A DNA stretch of 8,244 nt from an uncultured Clostridia bacterium (GCA_934476075.1 CAKSNH010000038.1:1-8244), one strand, 5' to 3'. Counted from the first letter of the stretch, positions 1-7,803 are shown. A program made the numbers and translations. The notes: generated by a model from the letters alone, not told the origin.

Positions 1-14
1 CATCACTCCCCATA

Positions 15-20
15 TGTCAA
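15..20 (-). promoter_or_regulatory. possible -35 box of a gene off the left edge
   Basis: The minus strand reads a perfect TTGACA here, preceded by an A-rich stretch. A matching -10 element would fall just outside the window, so only half of the promoter can be seen. It would drive a minus-strand gene to the left of the window, beyond the terminator at 84-127. Weak, because one hexamer alone is easily found by chance. Confidence 0.25.
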
Positions 21-83
21 CACTTTTTTATCTTTTTTTCGTAAATTTTCACAACTTGTACTTTTTGCATAAGCAAATGCAAT

Positions 84-127
84 AAAAAAGCAGAGTTCAT
101 TGTGCAAAAACCACACATAAACTCCGC
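84..127 (-). terminator. intrinsic terminator of the LiaF-like gene
   Basis: On the minus strand an 11-pair stem is formed by GCGGAGTTTAT (127-117) and ATGAACTCTGC (100-90), with two G-U pairs. It continues after a bulged A with three more pairs (GTG/CAC), has a T-rich loop and is followed directly by a run of six T (89-84). It begins 10 bases after the stop codon of the LiaF-like gene. Stem, U-tract and position all fit a Rho-independent terminator. Confidence 0.85.
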
Positions 128-137
128 CTTATACATA

Positions 138-824
138 TTATCTTATCTCCGCTCCGCCGCAAACTGCCTCTGCTCTTATATATACTGTCGGTGAATTCAC
201 ATCTGCATTATTCATAAACTTGTTGTGCACACCGCCCAAAAACGGATTGCTTGTGATAACTGCCTTCACATTCTGCGGTAAAAATAAATTCACACCGCCG
301 AATATCGCATTAATATCTATCACAACATCACTCGTTATCCTTGCCCCTCTTAAATCCAGCGTATATCCGCCGAACACCGCACTTATTGCACAGCCGTCAA
401 ATTCCTCCGTACTGTCTACAATATATTTGCCGTCCGAGAAAAACGCCGAATATCTGCGTTTGTTTTTCCCGTTTATCACTCTCGCTGCGTCGCACGGAAT
501 ATTTACAGGCTGCTGCCTTTTAAAAATTATCTTCACACCCACTACAATAAGCAGTACCGGCACAATCAACTTCCATACCTTGTCGCCGTCCACCACGCCT
601 TGGCATGACAAAAGCAAAACCAAACCGATTAATCCGCCTATCACATTTCCGGTATTAAATCCTGTCTGTATCATAGAAATAACGCACGGTATTATAATAA
701 GTAAAGTCCACCAGCCGTCAAAGAATAATTCAAAATTCCAAATACCGAACACATTTCCCGCAAGCCCTACGCCTACCGCAATAAAAGCCAATCCCCATAA
801 AATACTTCCTAATTTGTTACGCAT
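138..824 (-). CDS. LiaF-like membrane protein (DUF5668 membrane part plus LiaF-type C-terminal domain)
   Basis: A 228-residue protein. Residues 5-25, 39-53, 61-78 and 83-99 are hydrophobic and look like four membrane helices, followed by a basic stop (FKR). The soluble half (about 110-228) carries a repeated FGG/LGG/CGG pattern at about 10- to 20-residue spacing (AVFGGYTLDLR, AIFGGVNLFLP, PFLGG, AVCGGAEIR). This is typical of the cell wall-active antibiotic response domain of LiaF and related DUF5668 proteins. In Bacillus, LiaF restrains the LiaRS two-component system, which senses envelope damage; that role is known for the family, not shown here. No sensor kinase or regulator adjoins this gene, so it may be one of the many stand-alone relatives of uncertain function. 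I chose the ATG at 824 because AAGGA lies 9 bases upstream; an in-frame ATG at 833 abuts that same AAGGA and is too close to use it. It has its own promoter (859-887) and terminator (84-127), so it is probably transcribed alone. Confidence 0.85.
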   Translation of the reverse strand: MRNKLGSILWGLAFIAVGVGLAGNVFGIWNFELFFDGWWTLLIIIPCVISMIQTGFNTGNVIGGLIGLVLLLSCQGVVDGDKVWKLIVPVLLIVVGVKIIFKRQQPVNIPCDAARVINGKNKRRYSAFFSDGKYIVDSTEEFDGCAISAVFGGYTLDLRGARITSDVVIDINAIFGGVNLFLPQNVKAVITSNPFLGGVHNKFMNNADVNSPTVYIRAEAVCGGAEIR

Positions 825-858
825 ACTCACCATTCCTTCCCGAAATTAATTTACTTCC

Positions 859-887
859 AATATAACAGATACAGAAAAAAATGTCAA
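859..887 (-). promoter_or_regulatory. promoter of the LiaF-like gene
   Basis: On the minus strand: a perfect TTGACA (887-882), a 17-base spacer and TATATT (864-859), with TG one base upstream of the -10 hexamer (extended -10, TGTTATATT). This is a near-consensus housekeeping sigma-A promoter. It lies 34 bases upstream of the chosen ATG, leaving a leader of roughly 25-30 bases. The spacer contains a run of seven T. Confidence 0.8.
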
Positions 888-897
888 TCACTATTCT

Positions 898-918
898 TGA
901 TTTTCAATGTGCAAATCA
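898..918 (-). other. small hairpin after cimA, weak terminator candidate
   Basis: On the minus strand TGATTT (918-913) can pair with AAATCA (903-898) around a 9-base loop. No U-tract follows directly, although seven T occur some 15 bases later inside the next promoter. It is the only hairpin I could find between cimA and the LiaF-like gene, and it is poor as a terminator. cimA transcription may therefore run on into the next gene. Confidence 0.2.
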
Positions 919-939
919 GCCGTCCAACAACCTGTAACC

Positions 940-2505
940 CTATTTTTCCGCATACAATCTGTACTCTATCGAATCCACAAGCGCCTGCCAGCTTGCGTCG
1001 ATAATATCTGTCGATACCCCGACAGTAGTCCATGTATTTTCGCCGTCGGTGGTTTCGATAAGTACACGAACCTTTGCCGCCGTTGCGTCCTGCGAATCGA
1101 GTACACGCACCTTGTAGTCGGACAGATGCACCCCGATAAGCTGCGGATAAAAATGCTCCAAAGCCTTTCTAAGAGCCTTATCCATCGCATTGACCGGGCC
1201 ATCGCCCTGTGCGGCGGTTATTTCCTCTTTGCCGTCCACCTCAACTTTAATCATTGCCGATGCACTGTAATTGTTGTCGGTTGTCGGCTCATCTATAAAC
1301 ACCTTAAACTGTATAAGCTTGAAAAACGGACGATACAATCCCAATTCTTTTCTTACCATAAGTTCTACCGAGCTTTCCGCACTCTCAAACTGAAACCCCT
1401 CCAATTCAAGCGTTTTCAGCTTATCCATAATGTTCTGCGTGATAGGCGAATGTTTGTCGATAGACGGGTCTATATCGTTGATAACCTCGATAATATTCGA
1501 CCTGCCCGACATCTCGCTCATCAAAAATCTGCGTTTATTCCCGACGCTTTCGGGATTGATGTGTTCAAACGTGTGCGGATTTTTCTTCACTCCGTCAATA
1601 TGCATACCGCCCTTGTGGGCAAATGCCGACGCACCTACATACGGCTGACGTTCGTCATGTGCAATATTTGCAAGTTCGCTCGAAAAACGTGCCATCTTCG
1701 TCAAATTCTCCATATTTTCGGGCGGAATACATATGTACCCTCTTTTTAACTGCAAATTCGGTATAACCGTACACAAATTTGTGTTTCCGCATCTCTCGCC
1801 TATTCCGTTTATCGTACCCTGAATCTGCTCTGCTCCGGCAAGCACGCCCATAACCGAATTGGCTACCGCCATACCCGTATCATTGTGGCAGTGTATACCC
1901 ACCTTTGCCGAAATTTCGCCCTTTACGATTTTCACAATCTCGCTGATTTCATCGGGGAACGCACCGCCGTTTGTTTCGCATAACACAACCCAGTCCGCTC
2001 CCGCCTCGCTTGCGGCTTTTATCGTTTCTAGCGCATACTGCGGATTGTTTTTGTATCCGTCAAAAAAGTGTTCCGCATCAAAAACCACTTCTTTGTCATG
2101 CTCTTTGAAAAAGGAAATTGTATCTTTGATTATTTTTATGTTCTCGTCAAGCGTAGTTTTTAATATTTCACGAACGTGCATATCCCATGACTTGCCGAAC
2201 ACCGCTATAACGGGAGTATTCGCACTCAAAAGCGATATTACATTCTTGTCGTTCTGCACCTTTACGCCCACACGGTGGGTACTGCCGAACGCACATATTT
2301 TTGCGTGCTTTAAATCAAGCTGTGACGCACGCAGAAAAAATTCCAAATCTTTCGGATTAGAACCGGGATTGCCCGCCTCTATATAGTCCACACCCAAAGC
2401 GTCCAGCCTTTTTACAAGGCGGATTTTATCGTTGACCGAAAATGATATTCCCTCACCCTGAGCACCGTCACGCAATGTCGAATCATAAATTGCAATCTTG
2501 TTCAT
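940..2505 (-). CDS. cimA: (R)-citramalate synthase
   Basis: A 521-residue enzyme of the isopropylmalate/homocitrate/citramalate synthase family. It is expected to condense acetyl-CoA with pyruvate to (R)-citramalate, opening the threonine-independent route to 2-oxobutyrate and isoleucine. The N-terminal TIM barrel starts with YDSTLRDGAQGEG (residues 7-19), which holds the conserved Arg and metal-binding Asp. It continues with EAGNPGSNPKD (43-53), the metal-ligand motif HCHND (205-209) and NGIGERCGNTNLC. The C-terminal part (about 390-521, with GDGPVNAMDKALRKAL) is the LeuA-type dimer/allosteric domain where isoleucine usually exerts feedback. The GEG after TLRDGAQ and the GSNPKD motif are typical of the CimA branch rather than LeuA. 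I chose the ATG at 2505 because AAAGGA (2519-2514) lies 8 bases upstream; an in-frame TTG at 2526 has no such site. It begins 30 bases after the SLH gene with no terminator between, so co-transcription is likely. No leu or ilv genes are nearby; the partner LeuCD and LeuB would have to be elsewhere. Confidence 0.93.
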   Translation of the reverse strand: MNKIAIYDSTLRDGAQGEGISFSVNDKIRLVKRLDALGVDYIEAGNPGSNPKDLEFFLRASQLDLKHAKICAFGSTHRVGVKVQNDKNVISLLSANTPVIAVFGKSWDMHVREILKTTLDENIKIIKDTISFFKEHDKEVVFDAEHFFDGYKNNPQYALETIKAASEAGADWVVLCETNGGAFPDEISEIVKIVKGEISAKVGIHCHNDTGMAVANSVMGVLAGAEQIQGTINGIGERCGNTNLCTVIPNLQLKRGYICIPPENMENLTKMARFSSELANIAHDERQPYVGASAFAHKGGMHIDGVKKNPHTFEHINPESVGNKRRFLMSEMSGRSNIIEVINDIDPSIDKHSPITQNIMDKLKTLELEGFQFESAESSVELMVRKELGLYRPFFKLIQFKVFIDEPTTDNNYSASAMIKVEVDGKEEITAAQGDGPVNAMDKALRKALEHFYPQLIGVHLSDYKVRVLDSQDATAAKVRVLIETTDGENTWTTVGVSTDIIDASWQALVDSIEYRLYAEK

Positions 2506-2536
2506 CTGCAATGTCCTTTCTGTCAATTCCCTGTGA

Positions 2537-5086
2537 TTATTTCAATTCTGTCCAGACTTCCCTGTCCGCATCAATCTTATACTTGTGTGCATTTGACGCC
2601 TCGATAATCTGCATATACGCCCAGTGCGTACTGTCCGTATCCGTATAGGTTTTAACCGCCATACCCGCAAACGAATCTGCGTCTGTGTGATTTCTGCCCA
2701 AAACCGCATTTAAAATCTTCACCGTTTCGGCTCTGGTCACCGCATTGTCGGGTTTGAACAAACCGTCCTCATATCCCGATACCCAGCCTTGCTCGCAGGC
2801 ATATCCGATATATCCTTTTGCCCAGTGTCCGTCATCAATATCCGCAAAATCCACACCGTTTTTACCCGTCACTTTCTCAATTCGTGATATAATCGCCAAA
2901 AGCTCCGCTCTTGTAACGGTTTCGTCCGGACGGAACGTGCCGTCACTGTAACCGTTTACAATGTTCAGACTTTGTATATACCCGATATAATTCTTTGCCC
3001 AACTGCCGGCAGCGTCTGTAAATGACGTGTCATAGACCTTTGTTTCGTCAATCGGATTTTTCAGCAGTCTGCATATAACCGCCGCAATCTCGCCACGGGT
3101 AATATTGCTGTCCGGCTTGAACGTTCCGTCCTCATACCCCGAAATGTACGCATTGTGATTATCCTTGTCAAAACTTGCACTGACTGCCGTATTTTCGGTG
3201 TCCGCACCCTGTTTTGCAAAAGTCACGTCAAGAGTGTGGTTTGCCGTAACATTGGTAAATTTGTAAGTTGTGCTTATATATACGGGGCTTCCGTCCACCA
3301 AAATACTTTCAATAGAATATCCGCCGTCAGGAGTTATAAAGTATGTCAAATCCTTACCGCTCCCGACAGACGTAACCCCTTTCGGAGAAATACTTCCGCC
3401 CTCGTTCGCCGTTGCGGTAACGGTGTATGTTTTTGCAACAAGTCCCGAAGTTATACCAATCATACTGCTTGAACTTCCGCCTCCGCCGCCTCCTGAGCTT
3501 GAACTGCTGCTTTTGGCTTTTACGGTTAATGTTACCGCAACTGTTTTTTCGTTATAATTATCGCTGTCCGGTGTAAATATTGCATGGCATTGATATTTCC
3601 CCGATGAAGTAAATTTTTCCGATGAATCTTTCCATTCAAGACTTCCTGTCACCTTTTCATCATCAACCCCGATAAATACTCCGCCCGATAAAGTCGAAGC
3701 ACTCACTTCTTCCTTTACATATATACTTGTCGCACCGGGTTTTGACTGCACAGTTACGTCAACAGGCAAAATTTTAACCTTTACTTTTGCCGTCTGTTTT
3801 TCCTTTGTTGTATCTGTCGGCGTAAATACTACATTATATCCGCTGTTGCTCACATCGGGAACAGTACTGTCCTTTTCCCAAGCGAAAGTACCGTCACCCA
3901 CACCGCCTGTCAACTCTATTTTAGACAACGGAGTTCCGTAATCATAGCTTTCGCTAACCGTAGGGAATACCACTTTATCTGCTTGACTTTCCACCTTCAC
4001 GGTAATTTCTATATCGGTTATCACGTTGTAATTTTTTGTATCTGACGGAGTGTATGTCGCCTTGAACTTGTTTTCGCCGACTTCACCGACGCTTGTGTCC
4101 AAACTGTCCTGCCAGCTGAACCCGTCAGGCAAAGTTACATCTTTTAAAGCCGCTCCGTATACCGCACTTAAATCTGTCGGCACTGTATACACAGGATTTG
4201 CCTTGTTTACCGTCAATGTAACAGTCTTTGTGCACTCAACATCATCATACCAATTTTGTGCAAGTTCCTCCGCTGTCGGAGTATATACCGCACTGTAACC
4301 CTCGTTCTCCACTGTCGGTATCTGCGTGCTGTCAGCCCAAGCCCAGCCGCTCGGCAATGTCACATCTGCAAGAGTTTTTTCCGCATTGTATTCTATCGCA
4401 TCAATAGTCGGCACAGTGACAGTCGGTTTGTCTTTTACAATAATTTTAATCTTCGGCGAATTAACGCTCACACCGTCAACCATATCCGGAGCAACCGCAA
4501 TATTAACCTCATTTTCACCAGTCTGCTCAGACTTGCCCGTTATTTTTCCGTCAGCCGATAATTCAAATCCGTCGGGCATATTGTCGGACGAAAACGTCAC
4601 GCTGTCGGTTATCGTCTTGTCTGCCAAAGCAAGCTGTACGTCCGCATCTTCATTAGGACGAAGTTTAATCGTGTCGCTGTCGAGTTTGCGTGTCCATTCG
4701 GCTTTTAATTTAAGCGAAGTGTATAATCCGTCTTTTAGGTATGTATTGTATGTTTCGCTGTTTATCACCGTTACCTTGTCTTTGGTTTCATCATCATTTG
4801 CCGTGTACCAGCCTTCAAATATATAGCCGTCCTTTTCGGGGCTTAACATATTGTATCCGTCCGTATAATCGTCAAGAGCTATTTCGGTCGGATTTTCGTT
4901 TGCCGTACCGCTCCAAATATTCTCATATTCAAACGCATATTTTTTTGCTTGTTCCTCTCCGCCATTTTCCTCATCTGCAAGAGATAGCGTATCTGTATTT
5001 TCCGCCGATACAAATGTACTCGGCACTGCACAGGTCATAAGCATTGCAAGTATCAGCATACCGCTTAGGAATTTTTTCTTGTTCAT
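2537..5086 (-). CDS. secreted S-layer-homology protein with Ig-like and InlB-type repeats
   Basis: An 849-residue exported surface protein. Residues 1-28 are a signal peptide: basic MNKKK, a hydrophobic core and a likely cut after VSA. Next come an InlB B-repeat-like (Flg_new) module with the GYIFEGWYTA signature (about 50-131), a putative Ig-like segment (138-219) and four related beta repeats of 70-80 residues (about 224-297, 298-366, 372-440, 443-522). Each of these has a Y/F-TP motif near its end and closes with a TVTV-like strand. A Ser6-Gly6-Ser4 hinge (526-541) leads to a second, divergent InlB-type repeat (about 553-625). Three SLH domains (641-849) carry GYEDGTFKPD-like motifs and TRGE, TRAE and TRAE. 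In the SLH family the TRAE motif binds pyruvylated secondary cell wall polymer, so the protein is probably held on the wall from its C-terminus. No enzymatic domain and no LPXTG motif are visible; adhesion or a structural role is inference. I chose the ATG at 5086 because GAGG (5099-5096) lies 9 bases upstream; the in-frame GTG at 5101 has no such support. It has its own promoter and precedes cimA. Confidence 0.9.
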   Translation of the reverse strand: MNKKKFLSGMLILAMLMTCAVPSTFVSAENTDTLSLADEENGGEEQAKKYAFEYENIWSGTANENPTEIALDDYTDGYNMLSPEKDGYIFEGWYTANDDETKDKVTVINSETYNTYLKDGLYTSLKLKAEWTRKLDSDTIKLRPNEDADVQLALADKTITDSVTFSSDNMPDGFELSADGKITGKSEQTGENEVNIAVAPDMVDGVSVNSPKIKIIVKDKPTVTVPTIDAIEYNAEKTLADVTLPSGWAWADSTQIPTVENEGYSAVYTPTAEELAQNWYDDVECTKTVTLTVNKANPVYTVPTDLSAVYGAALKDVTLPDGFSWQDSLDTSVGEVGENKFKATYTPSDTKNYNVITDIEITVKVESQADKVVFPTVSESYDYGTPLSKIELTGGVGDGTFAWEKDSTVPDVSNSGYNVVFTPTDTTKEKQTAKVKVKILPVDVTVQSKPGATSIYVKEEVSASTLSGGVFIGVDDEKVTGSLEWKDSSEKFTSSGKYQCHAIFTPDSDNYNEKTVAVTLTVKAKSSSSSSGGGGGGSSSSMIGITSGLVAKTYTVTATANEGGSISPKGVTSVGSGKDLTYFITPDGGYSIESILVDGSPVYISTTYKFTNVTANHTLDVTFAKQGADTENTAVSASFDKDNHNAYISGYEDGTFKPDSNITRGEIAAVICRLLKNPIDETKVYDTSFTDAAGSWAKNYIGYIQSLNIVNGYSDGTFRPDETVTRAELLAIISRIEKVTGKNGVDFADIDDGHWAKGYIGYACEQGWVSGYEDGLFKPDNAVTRAETVKILNAVLGRNHTDADSFAGMAVKTYTDTDSTHWAYMQIIEASNAHKYKIDADREVWTELK
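3470..3517 (-). repeat. Ser/Gly-coding low-complexity hinge
   Basis: This tract encodes the Ser6-Gly6-Ser4 linker of the SLH protein, using mixed codons (AGC, TCA, GGA, GGC). It separates the repeat region from the wall-binding part and is probably flexible. The mixed codons make slippage less likely than in a pure repeat. Confidence 0.8.
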
Positions 5087-5117
5087 GATTTTTCGCCTCA
5101 CTTAGTTTTATACTGTA

Positions 5118-5146
5118 ATTTTAGCACAAATAAATTTCATTGTCAT
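5118..5146 (-). promoter_or_regulatory. promoter of the SLH protein gene
   Basis: On the minus strand: ATGACA (5146-5141), a 17-base spacer and TAAAAT (5123-5118), with TG one base upstream of the -10 (TGCTAAAAT, extended -10). It sits in the 71-base gap after recD2 and leaves a leader of about 25 bases ahead of the GAGG ribosome-binding site. It would allow expression independent of recD2 and probably drives cimA as well. Confidence 0.65.
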
Positions 5147-5157
5147 CACTTTTTCGC

Positions 5158-7407
5158 CTATTCAAACGGATTTTCACTCAGCATATCCTTCACACGCACC
5201 AACCGTTCCGCCAAACCCGAATATCTCTCACGCTCGGTGTTGTTGTCCACCATGTGCCGCACCGCCGATTCGTCCCCGACCAATATAACCATATCCTTTG
5301 CACGGGTCACCGCCGTATAGAATAAATTTCGGCACATCAGCATCGGAGCACAGTGGAACACAGGCAGTATCACAATCGGGAACTCACTGCCCTGACTTTT
5401 GTGCACCGTTATCGCATACGATAAATCCAGTTCGTCAAGACGAGTAAACTCATAATCGACAATACGGTCATCATCAAATAAAACCGTCATATACTTTGAC
5501 TTTACATCAATCTCCCGTATAATACCCATGTCGCCGTTGAACACACCTGCTCCCGCCTCATTGCTGCCGCTCTTTTCCCAAGTCAGGTCATAGTCGTTTC
5601 GGGTCTGCATAACCTTGTCGCCCTCACGGAAAATTATCTGACCGTATTGGTATTCCTGTTTTGATGGCAGCGGCGGATTGATACACTGCTGTAATTCCTT
5701 GTTGAGATTGATTACACCCGCACCGCCTTTTTTCATCGGCGATAATACCTGTAAATCTGCAATCGGGTCAATGTCGTAGCTTTTCGGAAGCCTTGTTTTG
5801 CACAGTTCCATTACGGTCTGTACAATGTTTACCGCATTGTGCCTTGCAAGGAAGAAGAAATTGTTGTCACGCTTTGTAAGCGTAGGATATTCGCCGTTGT
5901 TAATCTTGTGTGCGTTTACGACAATAAGACTTTCTTCCGCCTGTCTGAAAATTCTGCCCAGACGTATAACGGGCACTATTCCGCTTGAAATAATATCCCT
6001 CAATACATTTCCGGCTCCGACAGACGGCAGCTGGTCGGCGTCACCCGATAATATCAGCCTTGAACTCGGCTTTACGGCTTTTATCAGCGAACACATTAAA
6101 TTTATGTCAACCATACTCATCTCGTCAACGATAATCACGTCTGCATCGAGCGGATTTGTTTCGTTGTGTTCAAAATCCTGTCTGTTCTCACCGTCACTTG
6201 CGGTCATTTTCAAAAGACGGTGAATAGTTTTCGCCTCCAACCCCGTAACCTCGCTCATACGCTTTGCGGCACGTCCTGTCGGAGCGGCAAGGGCAATGTC
6301 CAGATTTAAATCCTCCATAACCTTTATAATCGTGTTGATTGTAGTTGTTTTACCCGTACCCGGTCCGCCCGTAAGCACCATAACCCCGTATTCCAGAGCG
6401 GATAATACCGCATCACGCTGTTCATGTGCAAGCGAAATACCGCTTTTGGCGGCAATGTCCTTTATAATCCCGTCAGCCTCCTCGACCGACATTGTGTACA
6501 TCGGCACAGCCTGCGACATATCGACAAGTTTTCTCGCCAATAATAATTCGTCAAAATAGAAACTCGATAAGTAGCAGACCTCCTCATTTTCTATCGTGTC
6601 AAAGAAAAGGTCTTTTGATAGTATCAATTCACTTAACCCGTTTGCAACCTCGTCCTCGGTCACGCCCAATTTGTACGCACAATGCTCGATTAAAACCGAC
6701 CTCGGCATATAAGTGTGTCCCGACATATATGCGGCATTGGTCAAAAGATATTTTATTCCGGCACGGATACGCTCCGGACTGTTTTTCGGCATACCCCGCA
6801 CAAACGCTATATTGTCCGATGTTTTAAAGCTGATACCGTCCACGCTTTCGGCTAGGATATAAGGATTTTCCTCGATTTTCTCCACAGCCTTGCTGCCGAA
6901 GATTTTGTATACCTTCGCCGCCATATTGGGTGAAACGTTGTATTTCTGCAAGAACATAATCAAGTTTTGCATACATTGAATTTCTGCGAAATCATGACCT
7001 ATTTTGACTGCTTTTTTCTCGCTTATCCCCTTTATCTCGGCGAGCCGTTTCGGTTCTGTAAGCATAATGTTGAGTACATCGGTGCCGAACTTTTCAATCA
7101 ATTTTTTCGCCATAGTTTCACGAATACCGGGAATTACCCCCGATGATAAATACGTCAGAATAGTCTGTTTGTCTGTCGGCAAAACCTTTTCGTAATACAT
7201 CACTTTAAACTGTTCCCCGTATGACGCATGGGTAGTCCACACACCGCTCAGCGACACGCTCTCGCCCTCCGTCAAAAGCGGCATATATCCCACAGCGGTA
7301 AACATTCCCTCGCTTTCGCTGTCTATCGCACACACGGTATATCCGTTATCATCATTACTGTATATAATTTCTTCCACAATCCCATTAATTTTGATTGTTT
7401 CTTCCAT
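5158..7407 (-). CDS. recD2: RecD2-type ATP-dependent DNA helicase
   Basis: A 749-residue superfamily 1B helicase of the RecD2/YrrC type, the RecD relative of bacteria in which it is not part of RecBCD. Family members unwind DNA 5' to 3' and act in repair and replication-fork maintenance. The N-terminus has an OB-like segment (IIYSNDDNGYTVCAIDS) and helix-hairpin-helix elements, e.g. EIKGISEKKAVKIG (about 124-137). Helicase motifs follow in order: Walker A GGPGTGKTT (347-355), APTGRAAKRMSE (375-386), Walker B IIVDEMSMVD (425-434), GDADQLPSVGAGN (455-467), GRIFRQ (485-490), TVHKSQGSEF (667-676) and YTAVTRAKD (697-705). Length is normal for RecD2 and no motif is broken. GGAG (7418-7415) lies 7 bases upstream of the ATG, and an extended -10 promoter lies just before it. 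The gene downstream starts from its own promoter, so recD2 is probably not functionally tied to the SLH gene. Confidence 0.95.
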   Translation of the reverse strand: MEETIKINGIVEEIIYSNDDNGYTVCAIDSESEGMFTAVGYMPLLTEGESVSLSGVWTTHASYGEQFKVMYYEKVLPTDKQTILTYLSSGVIPGIRETMAKKLIEKFGTDVLNIMLTEPKRLAEIKGISEKKAVKIGHDFAEIQCMQNLIMFLQKYNVSPNMAAKVYKIFGSKAVEKIEENPYILAESVDGISFKTSDNIAFVRGMPKNSPERIRAGIKYLLTNAAYMSGHTYMPRSVLIEHCAYKLGVTEDEVANGLSELILSKDLFFDTIENEEVCYLSSFYFDELLLARKLVDMSQAVPMYTMSVEEADGIIKDIAAKSGISLAHEQRDAVLSALEYGVMVLTGGPGTGKTTTINTIIKVMEDLNLDIALAAPTGRAAKRMSEVTGLEAKTIHRLLKMTASDGENRQDFEHNETNPLDADVIIVDEMSMVDINLMCSLIKAVKPSSRLILSGDADQLPSVGAGNVLRDIISSGIVPVIRLGRIFRQAEESLIVVNAHKINNGEYPTLTKRDNNFFFLARHNAVNIVQTVMELCKTRLPKSYDIDPIADLQVLSPMKKGGAGVINLNKELQQCINPPLPSKQEYQYGQIIFREGDKVMQTRNDYDLTWEKSGSNEAGAGVFNGDMGIIREIDVKSKYMTVLFDDDRIVDYEFTRLDELDLSYAITVHKSQGSEFPIVILPVFHCAPMLMCRNLFYTAVTRAKDMVILVGDESAVRHMVDNNTERERYSGLAERLVRVKDMLSENPFE

Positions 7408-7437
7408 ATTATCGCTCCATAATCTCAGTATCTTTAT

Positions 7438-7466
7438 ATTATATCATACTGTATATTATTTTTAAA
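7438..7466 (-). promoter_or_regulatory. promoter of recD2
   Basis: On the minus strand: a perfect TATAAT (7443-7438) with TG one base upstream (TGATATAAT, extended -10), and a weaker -35 TTTAAA (7466-7461) at 17 bases. The predicted start lies about 25 bases before the ATG. This separates recD2 from the structured region upstream, unless transcription of that region also reads through, since no terminator is visible in the minus direction. Confidence 0.7.
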
Positions 7467-7557
7467 TACTTGCGTGAGGTATTTTTTATTGCGGGGCGAA
7501 ATTTGGAGTTGTTGGGGGGATTGATATATTAAGCGTTCTGTTCAAGTGTAGCTAAAA
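7447..7557. other. non-coding spacer between recD2 promoter and structured RNA
   Basis: AT-rich sequence with no reading frame of note. It includes a G-run (GGGGGG at about 7514-7519) and a weak 8-pair hairpin at 7464-7484. I see no U-tracted terminator in the minus direction, so the 3' end of the upstream RNA cannot be placed from the sequence. Confidence 0.5.
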
Positions 7558-7656
7558 TCAAAGCATAGTGCAACTGACGTTGTCGGAATTTAGCGACGGG
7601 GACGTTTCACTTCCCCATAGGTATAGGCATTGACTAAATAACTCGAACCCTTTGGA

Positions 7657-7688
7657 GTTCGCTTTGCCTCAGCAGCAGCAAAGCAAAC
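7657..7688 (-). repeat. 11-bp hairpin with 10-base loop
   Basis: On the minus strand GTTTGCTTTGC (7688-7678) pairs with GCAAAGCGAAC (7667-7657) around the loop TGCTGCTGAG. Seven inner pairs are exact on both strands; the outer four hold only on the minus strand, where position 7685-7660 is U-G instead of C-A. A smaller alternative hairpin (CGAAC/GTTCG, 7643-7661) overlaps the outer pairs. Confidence 0.6.
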
Positions 7689-7739
7689 GGAAAGTGCCGC
7701 TTTTTGGCACGCAATAAGCTAAGATAACCGTAGCTTTCC
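7689..7739 (-). repeat. three-way junction element
   Basis: GGAAA (7739-7735) pairs with TTTCC (7693-7689) and encloses two hairpins: AGCTA/TAGCT (7735-7731 with 7721-7717, sharing one base with the outer stem) and GTGCC/GGCAC (7710-7706 with 7698-7694) with the loop AAAAAGC. Such a compact branched set in 51 bases is hard to explain other than by RNA folding. Confidence 0.5.
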
Positions 7740-7749
7740 TTTCAGTCGG

Positions 7750-7785
7750 TAAAATTTGCTCCATTGCCTAGACCCGCAAATTTTA
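7750..7785 (-). repeat. perfect 10-bp hairpin with 16-base loop
   Basis: TAAAATTTGC and GCAAATTTTA pair without a mismatch across a 16-base loop (7760-7775). On the minus strand the loop contains CTAGGCAA, complementary to TTGCCTAG at 8175-8168, which makes a loop-to-distal pseudoknot possible. This is the least chance-like local stem in the region. Confidence 0.7.
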
Positions 7786-7803
7786 TGCTGTCAAAATTAA
7801 GAC

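Noticed and set aside
220..849. Long plus-strand frames opposite the minus-strand genes (e.g. 220-849, 907-1749, 4326-4826)
   Set aside because: They lie antisense to well-supported genes, have no good ribosome-binding site or recognisable domain, and their composition is that expected of shadow frames.
7464..7487. Plus-strand intrinsic terminator (8-pair stem, then T-run)
   Set aside because: The stem is AT-rich with a G-U pair, overlaps the -35 region of the recD2 promoter, and no plus-strand gene precedes it. It lacks a U-tract in the minus direction, so it does not end the upstream RNA either.
7641..7662. tRNA-like T-arm (minus GGGTTCGAG)
   Set aside because: The base after the TTCGAGT loop is T where the stem needs C, no 5-bp T-stem forms, and there are no D or anticodon arms or CCA end. 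It is part of a small hairpin instead.
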